Below, piece by piece: positions 29,101-36,762 of a stretch of DNA of 64,000 nt. The notes below the pieces were generated by a model that worked only from the letters and a program-made list of their open reading frames with translations, searched no databases and was not told where the DNA came from. Every line of letters starts with the position of its first letter. Within the stretch, counting starts at the first letter, position 1. The stretch is from NCBI GenBank assembly GCA_038238115.1, contig JBBRYB010000007.1, positions 62,001 through 126,000 of the forward strand. The letters run 5' to 3'. The translations under genes and the position numbers were made by a program. This stretch comes from JBBRYB01 sp038238115 (GTDB lineage: Bacteria > Actinomycetota > Actinomycetes > Propionibacteriales > Nocardioidaceae).

Positions 29101-29283
29101 GTGGTGCACACCGGGTCTGCCGTTGGCCGTCGGGGGGCCTTCGTAGAACGTCCAGCGGGGACACTCGGTCGTTTGACGCAGAGAGGCGCCGAACGTGTCG
29201 TGCTCACGCCAGAAGGCGAGGACCTCGCGCTCCAGCGCAGGGAGGTCGACCTGTGCTGGTAAGGCTGGATATTCGGTGCTCAT
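26146..29283 (-). CDS. ileS: isoleucyl-tRNA synthetase, type II
   Basis: This class I synthetase of 1045 residues charges tRNA-Ile. The HIGH-equivalent is HHVEAR at residues 60-65 in NGRPGVHHVEARVFKD, and the KMSKS-equivalent is KMSKH near residue 602. A CP1 editing domain lies between them (LLTWTTTPWTLVSNTAVAV), with a CPRC zinc-type knuckle before it. The sequence is of the eukaryote-like type II, a form often less sensitive to mupirocin. The motif usually written WDxHGLPxE reads WDCQGLHVE at residues 88-96. GAGAG lies upstream of the ATG, and a T-box riboswitch precedes the gene. Confidence 0.96.
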   Translation of the reverse strand: MSTEYPALPAQVDLPALEREVLAFWREHDTFGASLRQTTECPRWTFYEGPPTANGRPGVHHVEARVFKDVFPRFKTMQGFRVDRKAGWDCQGLHVEVGVEKELGVSGKQQIEAYGIAEFNARCRESVQRSTDEFAQMTERMAYWVDTSSAYRTMDSSYIQSVWWSLKQISDAGLLYEAHRISTYCPRCETALSDHELGQPGGYETVVDPSVYVRFPLTSGPLAGKAALLTWTTTPWTLVSNTAVAVNPDVEYVVATDGTETLIVAAALFGSVLGDGWTIVSRFTGREMEFWHYARPLSLVDFGAEAHFVVLGDYVTTTDGTGLVHQSPAFGEQDMAVCLAYGLPVVNPVRRDGHFDDSVRLVGGQFFKHADADLVRELEQSGLLFRHVPYEHSYPHCWRCHTPLMYYALPAWYIRTTAVKDALLRENEKTNWYPETIKWGRYGNWLHNNVDWSLSRTRYWGTPLPIWRNDEDPTHVVCVGSLTELGELVGEDLSGLDPHRPFIDDVTFTLAGVPGTFRRVPELIDAWYDSGSMPFAQWGYPHLPGSAREFEPAYPAQFICEAIDQTRGWFYSLMAIGTLVFDRSSYENVVCLGLLLAEDGRKMSKHLGNVLEPMPLMERHGADALRWFMAASGSPWAARRVGDATISEIVRKVLLTYWNTAAFHTLYARTNGWTPGAQAPVVRQRPGLDRWLVSQREQLVRDVTAALDEFDTQRAGQLIAEFVDNLSNWYVRRSRRRFWDGDDAALITLHETLDVLTRLMAPLTPFITERVWQDLVRSVHPEAPESVHLASWPTYDASLIDVLLDRGMALARRVVELGRSARAEAKVKTRQPLRRALIASSAFAQLDDELRSEIAAELNLDAVESFSSAGDLVNYSAKANFRNLGKRFGTRTPEVAVVIAEADAAGLATALAETGTATIDVGGPVELTADDVIISERPREGWSVVNEHGETVALDLEMTPALMRAGLAREVVRLVQEARRSSGFDVSDRIRLLWSGDGETAEALRQHTALVAREVLALEVSEVSKPDPDWQRDEDLALAFHVAKA

Positions 29284-29339
29284 CGCTTCACTCTCGTCCC
29301 GGTCTCGTCACGTCCAAGCCGAAATGTCGTCGGCTGCTG

Positions 29340-29527
29340 TGGCGAAGGGACGAATCCGGTCGTGGCCGGCCGGTTCCGCGGTACCACCCTCCTTGGTCGA
29401 TGCAGACGCGGGTAACGCTCGGCCCGACCGACCCTCTTGTTTTCGCGCCACTGCCGGTTCTAGTAAGCCAGATCTGACCGTTCTTCCGGCGGCTCCGAGG
29501 TGATGGCCTCATCGTCGCTGTGCGGCG
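29340..29527 (-). promoter_or_regulatory. ileS T-box riboswitch (ultrashort stem I type)
   Basis: On the reverse strand the T-box sequence AGGGTGGTACCGCGG occupies 29390-29376. Upstream, GAGG and CCTC form a short stem I around a loop containing the isoleucine specifier ATC (29504-29502), followed by the conserved GGAGCCGCCGGAAGAACGG. This arrangement matches the actinobacterial ileS T-boxes, in which uncharged tRNA-Ile frees the ribosome binding site. TCGTCCC (near 29351-29345) is complementary to GGGACGA just before the ileS ribosome binding site, a candidate sequestering pair. The exact boundaries are estimates. Confidence 0.92.
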
Positions 29528-29533
29528 GCCCCA

Positions 29534-29539
29534 AGTCTA
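29534..29539 (-). promoter_or_regulatory. putative -10 box of the ileS T-box transcript
   Basis: TAGACT on the reverse strand lies about 25 bases before stem I of the T-box. No good -35 hexamer is visible at 17-18 bases. Confidence 0.45.
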
Positions 29540-29584
29540 GGGGATGGCTGGAGGCTCGCCCACTCGTTATCGCCAGGGCGGTGT

Positions 29585-29613
29585 TTGAAGGAGCCGGCGT
29601 TACCCTCTATCCT
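29585..29613 (+). promoter_or_regulatory. promoter of the DksA/TraR-like gene
   Basis: TTGAAG (29585-29590) and TATCCT (29608-29613) are separated by exactly 17 bases. They lie 50 bases before the ATG at 29664 and probably drive the gene and lspA-rluD behind it. Confidence 0.6.
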
Positions 29614-29663
29614 CTCCGCACCGCGTGCGAAGGGGATCGCACCGTCAAGGAGGGGCCGCACGG

Positions 29664-30383
29664 ATGGCTGCCAAGAAGACGCCGGCCACCAAGGCCGCCA
29701 AGAAGACTTCGCCCACCAAGCGCAGCGCTTCTGCCACGAAGTCCACAGCTACGAAGTCCGCAGCCACGAAGCCGGCGGCGACCCAGGCGACCACGAAGCA
29801 GCCCGCGAAGAAGCAGGCAACGACAAAGGAACAGCCAGCCGCGAGGACCACGGCGAAGAAAGCCGCACCCGCCACGCAGCCGGCCACGAAGGCGCCTGCC
29901 AGGAAGGCGCCTGCCAGGAAGGCGCCTGCCACGAAGGCGCCTGCCAGGAAGGCGCCTGCCGCGAAGCCTCCAGCCAAGCGGTCGAGCAAGGCGCGCCTCG
30001 CAGTCCTCGAGGACGAGTCCGCGTGGACGGCCGCGGAGGTCGACGAGGTGCGCCTCACATTGGAGGCCGACGCGGCCCGCCTGCGGAGTGAGATCGCAGC
30101 GACGGAGGTGGAGATCGACCACCTGTTGCGCGAAAGCGGCGAGGGAGCCGGCAACGACCAGGCTGACGTGGGCTCCAACACGTTCGAGCGTGACCATGAG
30201 ATGTCGATGGCCAAGAACGCCCGCGGCAACCTCGGCTTGATCGAAGCTGCTCTTCGACGCATCGACCAGGGCACTTACGGCATCTGCGAGTCGTGCGGTC
30301 AGCCGATCGGCAAGATGCGGCTGCAAGCTTTTCCCCGTGCCACACTGTGCATGCAATGCAAACGACGCCAGGAACGCCGCTGA
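29664..30383 (+). CDS. DksA/TraR-type zinc-finger protein with Lys/Ala/Pro-rich tail
   Basis: This 239-residue protein has two parts. The first ~115 residues are an Ala/Lys/Pro/Thr-rich, histone H1-like tail with KAPAR-type pentapeptide repeats. The C-terminal half is DksA/TraR-like: a helical region, then a zinc finger CESCGQPIGKMRL ... LCMQCKRRQERR with four cysteines. DksA proteins enter the RNA polymerase secondary channel, but many actinobacterial relatives are uncharacterised, and the basic tail could bind nucleic acid. AAGGAGGGG (29647-29655) precedes the chosen ATG; the frame is open to 29625. lspA starts inside its last codons. Confidence 0.85.
   Translation: MAAKKTPATKAAKKTSPTKRSASATKSTATKSAATKPAATQATTKQPAKKQATTKEQPAARTTAKKAAPATQPATKAPARKAPARKAPATKAPARKAPAAKPPAKRSSKARLAVLEDESAWTAAEVDEVRLTLEADAARLRSEIAATEVEIDHLLRESGEGAGNDQADVGSNTFERDHEMSMAKNARGNLGLIEAALRRIDQGTYGICESCGQPIGKMRLQAFPRATLCMQCKRRQERR
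29888..29962 (+). repeat. five 15-bp in-frame tandem repeats
   Basis: The unit GAAGGCGCCTGCCAG occurs five times head to tail with at most two changes per copy. It encodes the pentapeptides of the basic tail of the DksA/TraR-like protein, so the copy number can change without a frameshift. Confidence 0.9.
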
Positions 30384-30934
30384 CCGGGGCGACCACAGCA
30401 CCGGTACGTCGCTCGAGCCGGCCAGCGATCGTCCTGTGGCTTTCGGTGGCCCTGTCGATCTGGGGCCTCGACCAGACCACGAAGTGGTGGGCCGAGAACG
30501 CGCTCGCCGATGGTCATCCCCGCCAGGTCATCGGCGAACTGCTCCAGTTCCGGCTTACCCGAAACCCCGGCGCGGCGTTCAGCACCGGCACGGGTTACAC
30601 GGTTCTGCTGACCGTGATCGCAGTCGTCGTCATCGGCGTGTGCATCGCCTTGGCCGGGCGGCTCGCGAGCAGGCCGTGGGCGGTAGCTCTGGGGTTGCTG
30701 CTCGGCGGCGCGCTCGGCAACGTCACCGACCGACTGTTACGTGAGCCCGGCCCGCTGCGGGGCCACGTCGTGGACTTCCTCGAGCTGCCGCACTGGCCGA
30801 TCTTCAACGTGGCGGACTCGGCAATCTCCGTCGCCGCATGCCTCTTCGTGCTGTTCAGTCTCCGTGGGTTCCGCCTCGACGGTTCCATGGACCGTAGGCT
30901 TCGTGACCGCGACCAGCCCCCGGAGACGTCGTGA
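30356..30934 (+). CDS. lspA: lipoprotein signal peptidase (signal peptidase II)
   Basis: LspA is the aspartyl protease that removes signal peptides from prolipoproteins after Lgt has acted. From ATG 30356 the protein has 192 residues and four membrane helices. The two catalytic aspartates are in GNVTDRLL and FNVADSAI, and the motif TRNPGAAFS is present. The chosen start lies 28 bases inside the preceding gene. The C-terminus is charged and cytoplasmic. The stop overlaps the next start (GTGA). Confidence 0.95.
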   Translation: MQTTPGTPLTGATTAPVRRSSRPAIVLWLSVALSIWGLDQTTKWWAENALADGHPRQVIGELLQFRLTRNPGAAFSTGTGYTVLLTVIAVVVIGVCIALAGRLASRPWAVALGLLLGGALGNVTDRLLREPGPLRGHVVDFLELPHWPIFNVADSAISVAACLFVLFSLRGFRLDGSMDRRLRDRDQPPETS

Positions 30935-31869
30935 CGCAGACAGCCGACCTCAAGGTGTTGCGGGTGCCGGGCGGCCTGGAGGGGGAGCGGGTCGACGCCG
31001 CCATCGGCCGCCTTTTCGGCCTGTCCCGCACGAAGGCCGCTGAGCTGGTGGCCGACGGCCTAGTTACCGTTGACGGCAGCACTCCAGCCAAGTCGGACCG
31101 GGTGCACGAGGGTGCATTCCTTGAAGTCATGCTCCCACCTCCGGTGTCGGGGCCGCACGTCGTACCCGAGGTCGTGGAGGGGCTGCGGATCGTCTATGAC
31201 GACGACGACCTCGTCGTCGTCGACAAGCCCGTCGGGGTCGCCGCCCATCCGAGCGTCGGCTGGACGGGTCCGACAGTGCTGGGCCACCTCGCCGGCGCTG
31301 GTTTCCGTATCGCCACCTCGGGGGTGCCGGAGCGCCAGGGCGTCGTCCAGCGCCTCGACGTCGGTACGAGCGGCTTGATGGTCGTCGCCAAGTCCGAGCA
31401 CGCGTACTCACGCCTCAAGCGGGCGTTCAAGCAGCGGGCGGTCGACAAGACCTACCACGCCCTCGTGCAGGGCCACCTCGACCCGCTGCGCGGGACGGTC
31501 GACGCGCCGATCGCGCGGCATACCAAGCATGACTACAAGTTCACTGTGGGGGCTGGTGGGCGCCACAGCGTGACACACTACGACACGCTCGAGGCGCACC
31601 GGTTCGCATCGCTGCTGGAGATCAAGCTCGAGACCGGGCGCACGCACCAGATCAGAGTGCACTTGAGCGCACTCCACCATCCGTGTCTCGGCGACCTGAC
31701 CTATGGCGCCGACCCGGTCCTGGCGCGCCGGGTCGAGCTTGCTCGGCAGTGGCTGCACGCTGTGCGCCTCGGCTTCGCGCACCCTGACACGCACGAGTGG
31801 GTGGAGTTCGAGTCTGCCTACCCTGGCGATCTCGCTCACGCCCTCGAGCTAATCCGCGATGCCGACTGA
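30931..31869 (+). CDS. RluD-family 23S rRNA pseudouridine synthase
   Basis: This is a pseudouridine synthase of the RluA/RluD family with 312 residues. An N-terminal S4 RNA-binding domain (GLSRTKAAELVADGLVTVDG) precedes the catalytic domain with RLDVGTSGLMVVAKS, where the Asp is the catalytic nucleophile. GRTHQIRVHLSALHHP is the second family signature. The position after lspA is widely conserved. The exact target uridines cannot be told from the sequence. Confidence 0.93.
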   Translation: MTQTADLKVLRVPGGLEGERVDAAIGRLFGLSRTKAAELVADGLVTVDGSTPAKSDRVHEGAFLEVMLPPPVSGPHVVPEVVEGLRIVYDDDDLVVVDKPVGVAAHPSVGWTGPTVLGHLAGAGFRIATSGVPERQGVVQRLDVGTSGLMVVAKSEHAYSRLKRAFKQRAVDKTYHALVQGHLDPLRGTVDAPIARHTKHDYKFTVGAGGRHSVTHYDTLEAHRFASLLEIKLETGRTHQIRVHLSALHHPCLGDLTYGADPVLARRVELARQWLHAVRLGFAHPDTHEWVEFESAYPGDLAHALELIRDAD

Positions 31870-32317
31870 GGGCATCCGCATCCGGCCAGGGCAACTGGAG
31901 CAGAGCAGCGCACTCGCGGCTCTGACGCGCCGGGTCCGGCTGCAGAACCTCGCCACGATCCCGCATCCCGTTCACACCCGCGAGGAGGATCACCGTTGGA
32001 TGCGCGACGTCGTGTTCGGCGCGCACGACGTGTGGGTCGCCGACTGCGACGGTCGGCCGGTGGCGATCATGGTGCTGGGCCAGCCCGACTGGCTGGAGCA
32101 CCTCTACGTCGACGCCCGGCACACGGGGCGGGGGATCGGCGCCCGACTCGTAGACCTCGCGAAGCGCGAGCTACCGGCTCAGATTCAACTCTGGACTTTT
32201 CAGAGCAACGTCGGCGCCCGCCGATTCTACGAGCGCCACGGCTTCGAGGCAGTGGAATGGACTGACGGCGACAACGAGGAAAAGGCGCCCGACGTCCGCT
32301 ACCTCTACCGCCCATGA
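31859..32317 (+). CDS. GNAT family N-acetyltransferase
   Basis: This 152-residue protein has the GNAT fold. The acetyl-CoA loop is HTGRGIGARLVDLAKREL near residue 85, and the C-terminal NVGARRFYERHGFEAVEW is the family's last strand-helix. The ATG lies 11 bases inside the rluD-like gene, so translation is probably coupled. The substrate is unknown. Confidence 0.85.
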   Translation: MPTEGIRIRPGQLEQSSALAALTRRVRLQNLATIPHPVHTREEDHRWMRDVVFGAHDVWVADCDGRPVAIMVLGQPDWLEHLYVDARHTGRGIGARLVDLAKRELPAQIQLWTFQSNVGARRFYERHGFEAVEWTDGDNEEKAPDVRYLYRP

Positions 32318-32820
32318 GCCCCCCGGTAGGGGTCGTGATCCGTCCTGCCACCGATGCGGACCTGGAGCACGTGACGGCCCTCTATGCGGACTTGGTCCTG
32401 CGAACACATGTCAGCTTCGAGATCGAGCCACCTGCCGTGGACACCTGGCGCGAGCGGCTGGTCACCCTCGACCCACGTGATGCCTTCCTGGTCGCGGTCG
32501 ACGACCTGGCCGTGCCGCTCGGGTTTGCCATGTCCTCGGCGTTTCGGTCTCGACCGGCGTACGCAGGCTCTCGGGAGACGAGCATCCACCTGATGGCGCA
32601 CGCGCGGGGCCGCGGTATTGGGGCGCTGTTGTACGCCGCGCTGCTCGACCGACTCGCCGCGGCGGGAAACCGTCTCGCGGTCGCCGTCGTCGCCGAGCCC
32701 AATGAGGCGAGCAGCCGGCTGCACGAGCGGCTCGGTTTCGAGCGGGTCGGCAGCATCCCTGACGTAGGCGAGAAGTTCGGCGAGCTCTGGTCGACGACGT
32801 ACTGGGTGCACCGGCTCTGA
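32314..32820 (+). CDS. GNAT acetyltransferase, phosphinothricin acetyltransferase-like
   Basis: This 168-residue GNAT protein resembles the phosphinothricin/methionine sulfone acetyltransferase subgroup. It begins VVIRPATDADLEHVTALY and contains VSFEIEPP and the acetyl-CoA loop ARGRGIGALLYAALLD. It ends with SRLHERLGFERVGSIPDVGEKFGELW split by the usual turn. It overlaps the preceding GNAT gene by four bases. The true substrate is not known; members often act on amino acid analogues. Confidence 0.82.
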   Translation: MSPPVGVVIRPATDADLEHVTALYADLVLRTHVSFEIEPPAVDTWRERLVTLDPRDAFLVAVDDLAVPLGFAMSSAFRSRPAYAGSRETSIHLMAHARGRGIGALLYAALLDRLAAAGNRLAVAVVAEPNEASSRLHERLGFERVGSIPDVGEKFGELWSTTYWVHRL

Positions 32821-32912
32821 CCTTAAAGAGGTCGGCTCCGCGGCTCGGTGCCAAGCCTTCGTGCGGCCTTGAGCGGGCTCGTCCTGGTTTGAGCGTGGAA
32901 GCATGGGCGGAG

Positions 32913-33054
32913 ATGAGCTGGGACGAGGCGTTCGCGCACCGCTACCACGAATGGTCGGCTGACATGACAACCGACATCGCCTGCTACGTCGGCTGGCGCG
33001 CACCGGAGCGACGCTAGCGGACTGCGGCGACGCGGGACCGCTCACCTGTGTTGG
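32913..33054 (+). pseudogene. remnant of a SAM-dependent methyltransferase gene
   Basis: A 34-codon frame from ATG 32913 reads MSWDEAFAHRYHEWSADM and continues TTDIACYVG before a stop at 33017. This closely resembles the first residues of actinobacterial class I methyltransferases (FAxRYDEWSAxMTxDIxFYV). After a two-base shift the reading continues LARTGATLADCGDAGPL to a stop at 33054, without a SAM-binding glycine motif. I read this as the decayed 5' end of such a gene. It lies in the 385-base gap between the GNAT pair and dnaE. Confidence 0.45.
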
Positions 33055-33137
33055 CTGAGTGCGGGAGTGTCGGTGCTGGCGAGCAGACTCGGTCGGCGTA
33101 GGCTTTGGTTCCCTTCCCCAAAGGCGCCAAGCGCCCC

Positions 33138-33160
33138 CATACCGCATGCCATGCAGTATG
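33138..33160. promoter_or_regulatory. near-perfect 23-bp palindrome before dnaE
   Basis: The left arm CATACCGCATG and right arm CATGCAGTATG flank a central C at 33149; ten of eleven positions pair. It lies 46 bases before the dnaE start codon and 34 bases after a possible -10 (TAGGCT, 33099-33104). It looks like a dimer operator or a 5'-leader hairpin and matches no operator I know, including the SOS box. Confidence 0.5.
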
Positions 33161-33205
33161 TCAGCGATGCCGTCACTGGCGGTCGAAGAGGACGGTCAAC
33201 CACCC

Positions 33206-36200
33206 ATGTCGAGCGGGTCGTCGTTTGTGCACCTGCATGTGCACACGGAGTTCTCGATGCTCGACGGCGCCGCCCGGCTGGGGGAGTTGTTCGACGAGAC
33301 AGCTCGCGCCGACATGCCCGCGCTCGCAATCACCGACCACGGGAACATGTTCGGCGCATTCGACTTTTACCGAGCCGCCCATGCCCGCGGCGTCAAACCG
33401 ATCATCGGTATCGAGGCCTACCTCACACCGGGCACCAGCCGCTTCGAGCGCCGCCGGGTCCAGTGGGGCAACGGCGGTAGCGACGATGTCTCCGGCGGCG
33501 GCGCATACACCCACATCACCCTGCTCGCCGAGACGACGCAGGGCATGCACAACCTGTTTCGTCTGTCCTCCCTGGCCTCGCTCGAGGGCCAGTTCTACAA
33601 GCCACGCATGGACCGCGAGCTGCTCGAGCGCTACGGCACGGGCATCATCGCGACCACCGGCTGTCCCTCCGGGGAGGTGCAGACGTTGTTGCGTCTGGGC
33701 AGGTACGCCGATGCACGCCAGGCGGCATCGGACTACCGCGATCTGTTCGGCGCCGACAACTACTTCGTGGAGCTGATGGACCACGGGCTCGGCATCGAGC
33801 AACGCACCCGCGACGACCTGCTGCGGCTGGCGAAGGACCTCAGCCTTTCCCTGGTGGCTACCAACGATCTGCACTACACCAGACCCGAGGACTCGGTGAG
33901 CCACGAGGCGCTGCTCTGCGTCCAGTCGGGGTCGACGATGAACGATGCCGGCCGGTTCAAGCTGGACGGCGACGGCTACTACCTCAAGACGCCGGCCGAG
34001 ATGAGGGGGCTGTTCGCCGAGGTCCCCGCCGCCTGCAACAACACCCTGCTCATCGCCGAACGCTGCGCTGTGGAGTTTGCCGAGGGGCGCAACCTGATGC
34101 CCCGGTTCGCGGTCCCAGCCGGTGAGACCGAGCAGACGTGGTTCGTCAAGGAGGTCGAGAAGGGGCTGACGAGGCGCTATCCCCACGGCGTCTCAGCCGC
34201 TGTTCGCGAGCGCGTCGACTTCGAGGTCGGGGTCGTCTTGCAGATGGGCTTCCCGGGCTACTTCCTCGTGACTGCCGACTGCATCGGCTGGGCACGTGAG
34301 CAGGGCATCCGGGTCGGGCCCGGCCGAGGCTCGGCGGCCGGCTCCATGGTCGCCTACGCGATGGGGATTACGCAGCTCGACCCGCTGGAGCACGGCCTGC
34401 TCTTCGAGCGGTTCCTCAACCCCGAGCGGATCTCGATGCCCGACATCGACATCGACTTCGACGAGCGCCGCCGCGGTGAGGTGATCCGCTACGTCAACGA
34501 CAAGTACGGCGAGGACCGGGTCGCTCAGGTGGTTACGTTCGGCACGATCAAGGCCAAGCAGGCTGTGAAGGACTCCTCCCGGGTGCTCGGATATCCCTTC
34601 GCCATGGGTGAGCGTCTCACCAAGGCGATGCCAGCATCGGTGATGGGCAAGGACATCCCCGTCAACGACATCTTCAACCCCGAGCACAAGCGCTACGGTG
34701 AGGCAGGAGAGTTCCGGGCCCTCTACGACGGCGACCACGATGTCCGCACGATTGTCGACACCGCCCGTGGGCTCGAGGGTCTGAAGCGGCAGTGGGGCGT
34801 GCACGCCTGCGCGATGATCATGTCCAGCGAGCCGCTGCTCGACAATATCCCTATCATGCGGCGCGAGCAGGACGGCGCCACGATCACACAGTTCGACTAT
34901 CCGACCTGTGAAGCGCTCGGGCTGCTCAAGATGGACTTCCTCGGCCTGCGCAACCTGACAATCATCCAGGACGCCCTCGAAAACATCGCCGCCAACCGAG
35001 GTGACGAGGTGGTGGTGGAGTCGCTGAGCTTCGACGACCAGGCCACGTACGACCTGCTCGGACGTGGCGACACCCTCGGCGTGTTCCAGCTCGACGGCGG
35101 CGCCATGCGGTCGCTGCTGCGCACGATGAAACCCGACTGTTTCGACGACATCACGGCTGTGCTCGCCCTCTATCGCCCGGGACCGATGGCCACCAACGCA
35201 CACAACGACTACGCCGACCGCAAGAACGGCCGCAAGCAGGTCGTGGCGATCCATCCCGAGCTCGCCGAGCCCCTCTCGGAGGTCCTGGGTGAGACCCACG
35301 GCCTTGTCGTCTATCAGGAGCAGGTGATGGCGATCGCGCAGCGCGTCGCCGGATACTCACTGGCCAGCGCCGACCTGCTCCGGCGTGCAATGAGCAAGAA
35401 GAAGAAGCAGGAGCTGGAGCAGCAGTACGAGTCGTTCTCAGCAGGAATGTCCGAGCGAGGCTTCTCGGCGGGCGCCGTCAAGGCCCTCTGGGACACGCTC
35501 TTGCCGTTCTGCGACTACGGTTTCAACAAGAGCCACGGAGCCGGGTACGCCGTCGTGTCGTACTGGACCGGCTACCTCAAGGCGAACTATCCCGCCGAAT
35601 ACATGGCAGCCCTGCTGACGAGCGTGCGCGACGACAAGGACAAGTCGGCCGTCTACCTCAACGAGTGCCGGCGGATGGGCATCAAGGTGCTACCGCCCGA
35701 CGTCAACGAGTCCGACGCCGACTTCACGCCGGTCGGGACCGACATCCGGTTTGGGCTGACAGCGATCCGCAACGTCGGCCACAACGTCGTGGCGGCGCTC
35801 ATCGAGGCGCGCGAGAGCGCCGGCCGCTTCGTCGACTTCGGTGACTTCATGGCGAAGGTGCCGGTGCCGGTCTGCAACAAGCGGGTGCTCGAGTCGTTGT
35901 GCAAGGCAGGAGCGTTCGACTCGCTCGGCTACTCCCGGCGCGCCCTGGTCGCGGTCCACGAGGACGCCGCCGACCAGCACATCGATCTCAAGCGCAACGC
36001 CGCGATCGGCCAGGACTCGCTGTTCGGTGGCCTGATCGAGGGCGGTTTCGAGGGCGTCAGCGTGCAGGTCCCCACGCTGGCGGAGTGGGACAAGCGGACC
36101 CTGCTCGCCCACGAGCGCGACATGCTCGGTCTCTATGTGTCCGACCATCCACTCAACGGCCTCGAGCACGTCCTCATGCAGGCCAGCGACGTCACTATCG

Positions 36201-36730
36201 GCCAGCTGGTCACCGACGAGGAACGGCCCGAGGGCAGCGTCGTCACGGTGGCGGGCCTCATCACGTCAGTAGTCCGCAAGACCACCAAGAAGGGCGACCT
36301 GTACGCCGTCGTGTCGCTGGAGGACCTCGAGGGAGCCATCAACGTGATGGTGTTCCCCCGTGACTACCAGCAGTCCTCCAGACTGCTCATCGAGGACTCC
36401 ATCCTGCTCGTCAAGGGCCGGGCCAAGCGTGGTCGGGACGACGCCCTTGAGCTGACAGCCCTCGAGGTGTCGGTGCCCGACCTGTCGAGGGACGTCAATG
36501 AGGGCCCGGTCGTCATCTCGATGCCCACCGTCAGGGTGTCGCCGCCCGTCGTCGATCAGCTCAAGGACGTGCTCTCGACCCACCCCGGCGTGGCCGAGGT
36601 CCACCTCAGGCTCCAGTCCGCGGGCCGCACGATGGTGATGAAGCTCGACGAGCGTCTGCGGGTCACGCCGTCGGCTGCGCTGATGGCCGACCTCAAGGCG
36701 TTGCTCGGTCCGTCATGCCTGTCGGCCTGA
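33206..36730 (+). CDS. dnaE: replicative DNA polymerase III alpha subunit (DnaE1)
   Basis: This C-family polymerase of 1174 residues is the chromosomal replicase. The PHP domain (HLHVHTEFSMLDG, ITDHGNMFG, GIEAYL, TGCPSGE, ATNDLHY) keeps all nine metal ligands known from mycobacterial DnaE1, where it proofreads. Catalytic aspartates lie in MPDIDIDFDERR near residue 412. The helix-hairpin-helix and OB-fold regions follow (VVTVAGLITSVVRKTTKKG). I start at ATG 33206 because homologues begin about eight residues before HLHVHT; ATG 33167 is an alternative. No strong ribosome binding site is visible. Confidence 0.96.
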   Translation: MSSGSSFVHLHVHTEFSMLDGAARLGELFDETARADMPALAITDHGNMFGAFDFYRAAHARGVKPIIGIEAYLTPGTSRFERRRVQWGNGGSDDVSGGGAYTHITLLAETTQGMHNLFRLSSLASLEGQFYKPRMDRELLERYGTGIIATTGCPSGEVQTLLRLGRYADARQAASDYRDLFGADNYFVELMDHGLGIEQRTRDDLLRLAKDLSLSLVATNDLHYTRPEDSVSHEALLCVQSGSTMNDAGRFKLDGDGYYLKTPAEMRGLFAEVPAACNNTLLIAERCAVEFAEGRNLMPRFAVPAGETEQTWFVKEVEKGLTRRYPHGVSAAVRERVDFEVGVVLQMGFPGYFLVTADCIGWAREQGIRVGPGRGSAAGSMVAYAMGITQLDPLEHGLLFERFLNPERISMPDIDIDFDERRRGEVIRYVNDKYGEDRVAQVVTFGTIKAKQAVKDSSRVLGYPFAMGERLTKAMPASVMGKDIPVNDIFNPEHKRYGEAGEFRALYDGDHDVRTIVDTARGLEGLKRQWGVHACAMIMSSEPLLDNIPIMRREQDGATITQFDYPTCEALGLLKMDFLGLRNLTIIQDALENIAANRGDEVVVESLSFDDQATYDLLGRGDTLGVFQLDGGAMRSLLRTMKPDCFDDITAVLALYRPGPMATNAHNDYADRKNGRKQVVAIHPELAEPLSEVLGETHGLVVYQEQVMAIAQRVAGYSLASADLLRRAMSKKKKQELEQQYESFSAGMSERGFSAGAVKALWDTLLPFCDYGFNKSHGAGYAVVSYWTGYLKANYPAEYMAALLTSVRDDKDKSAVYLNECRRMGIKVLPPDVNESDADFTPVGTDIRFGLTAIRNVGHNVVAALIEARESAGRFVDFGDFMAKVPVPVCNKRVLESLCKAGAFDSLGYSRRALVAVHEDAADQHIDLKRNAAIGQDSLFGGLIEGGFEGVSVQVPTLAEWDKRTLLAHERDMLGLYVSDHPLNGLEHVLMQASDVTIGQLVTDEERPEGSVVTVAGLITSVVRKTTKKGDLYAVVSLEDLEGAINVMVFPRDYQQSSRLLIEDSILLVKGRAKRGRDDALELTALEVSVPDLSRDVNEGPVVISMPTVRVSPPVVDQLKDVLSTHPGVAEVHLRLQSAGRTMVMKLDERLRVTPSAALMADLKALLGPSCLSA

Positions 36731-36750
36731 GCCGGCCGGTGGGGCCGACA

Positions 36751-36756
36751 TAGGAT
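36751..36756 (+). promoter_or_regulatory. putative leaderless -10 box of the four-helix membrane protein gene
   Basis: TAGGAT ends six bases before GTG 36763, with no Shine-Dalgarno sequence between. Confidence 0.45.
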
Positions 36757-36762
36757 CTCCGG

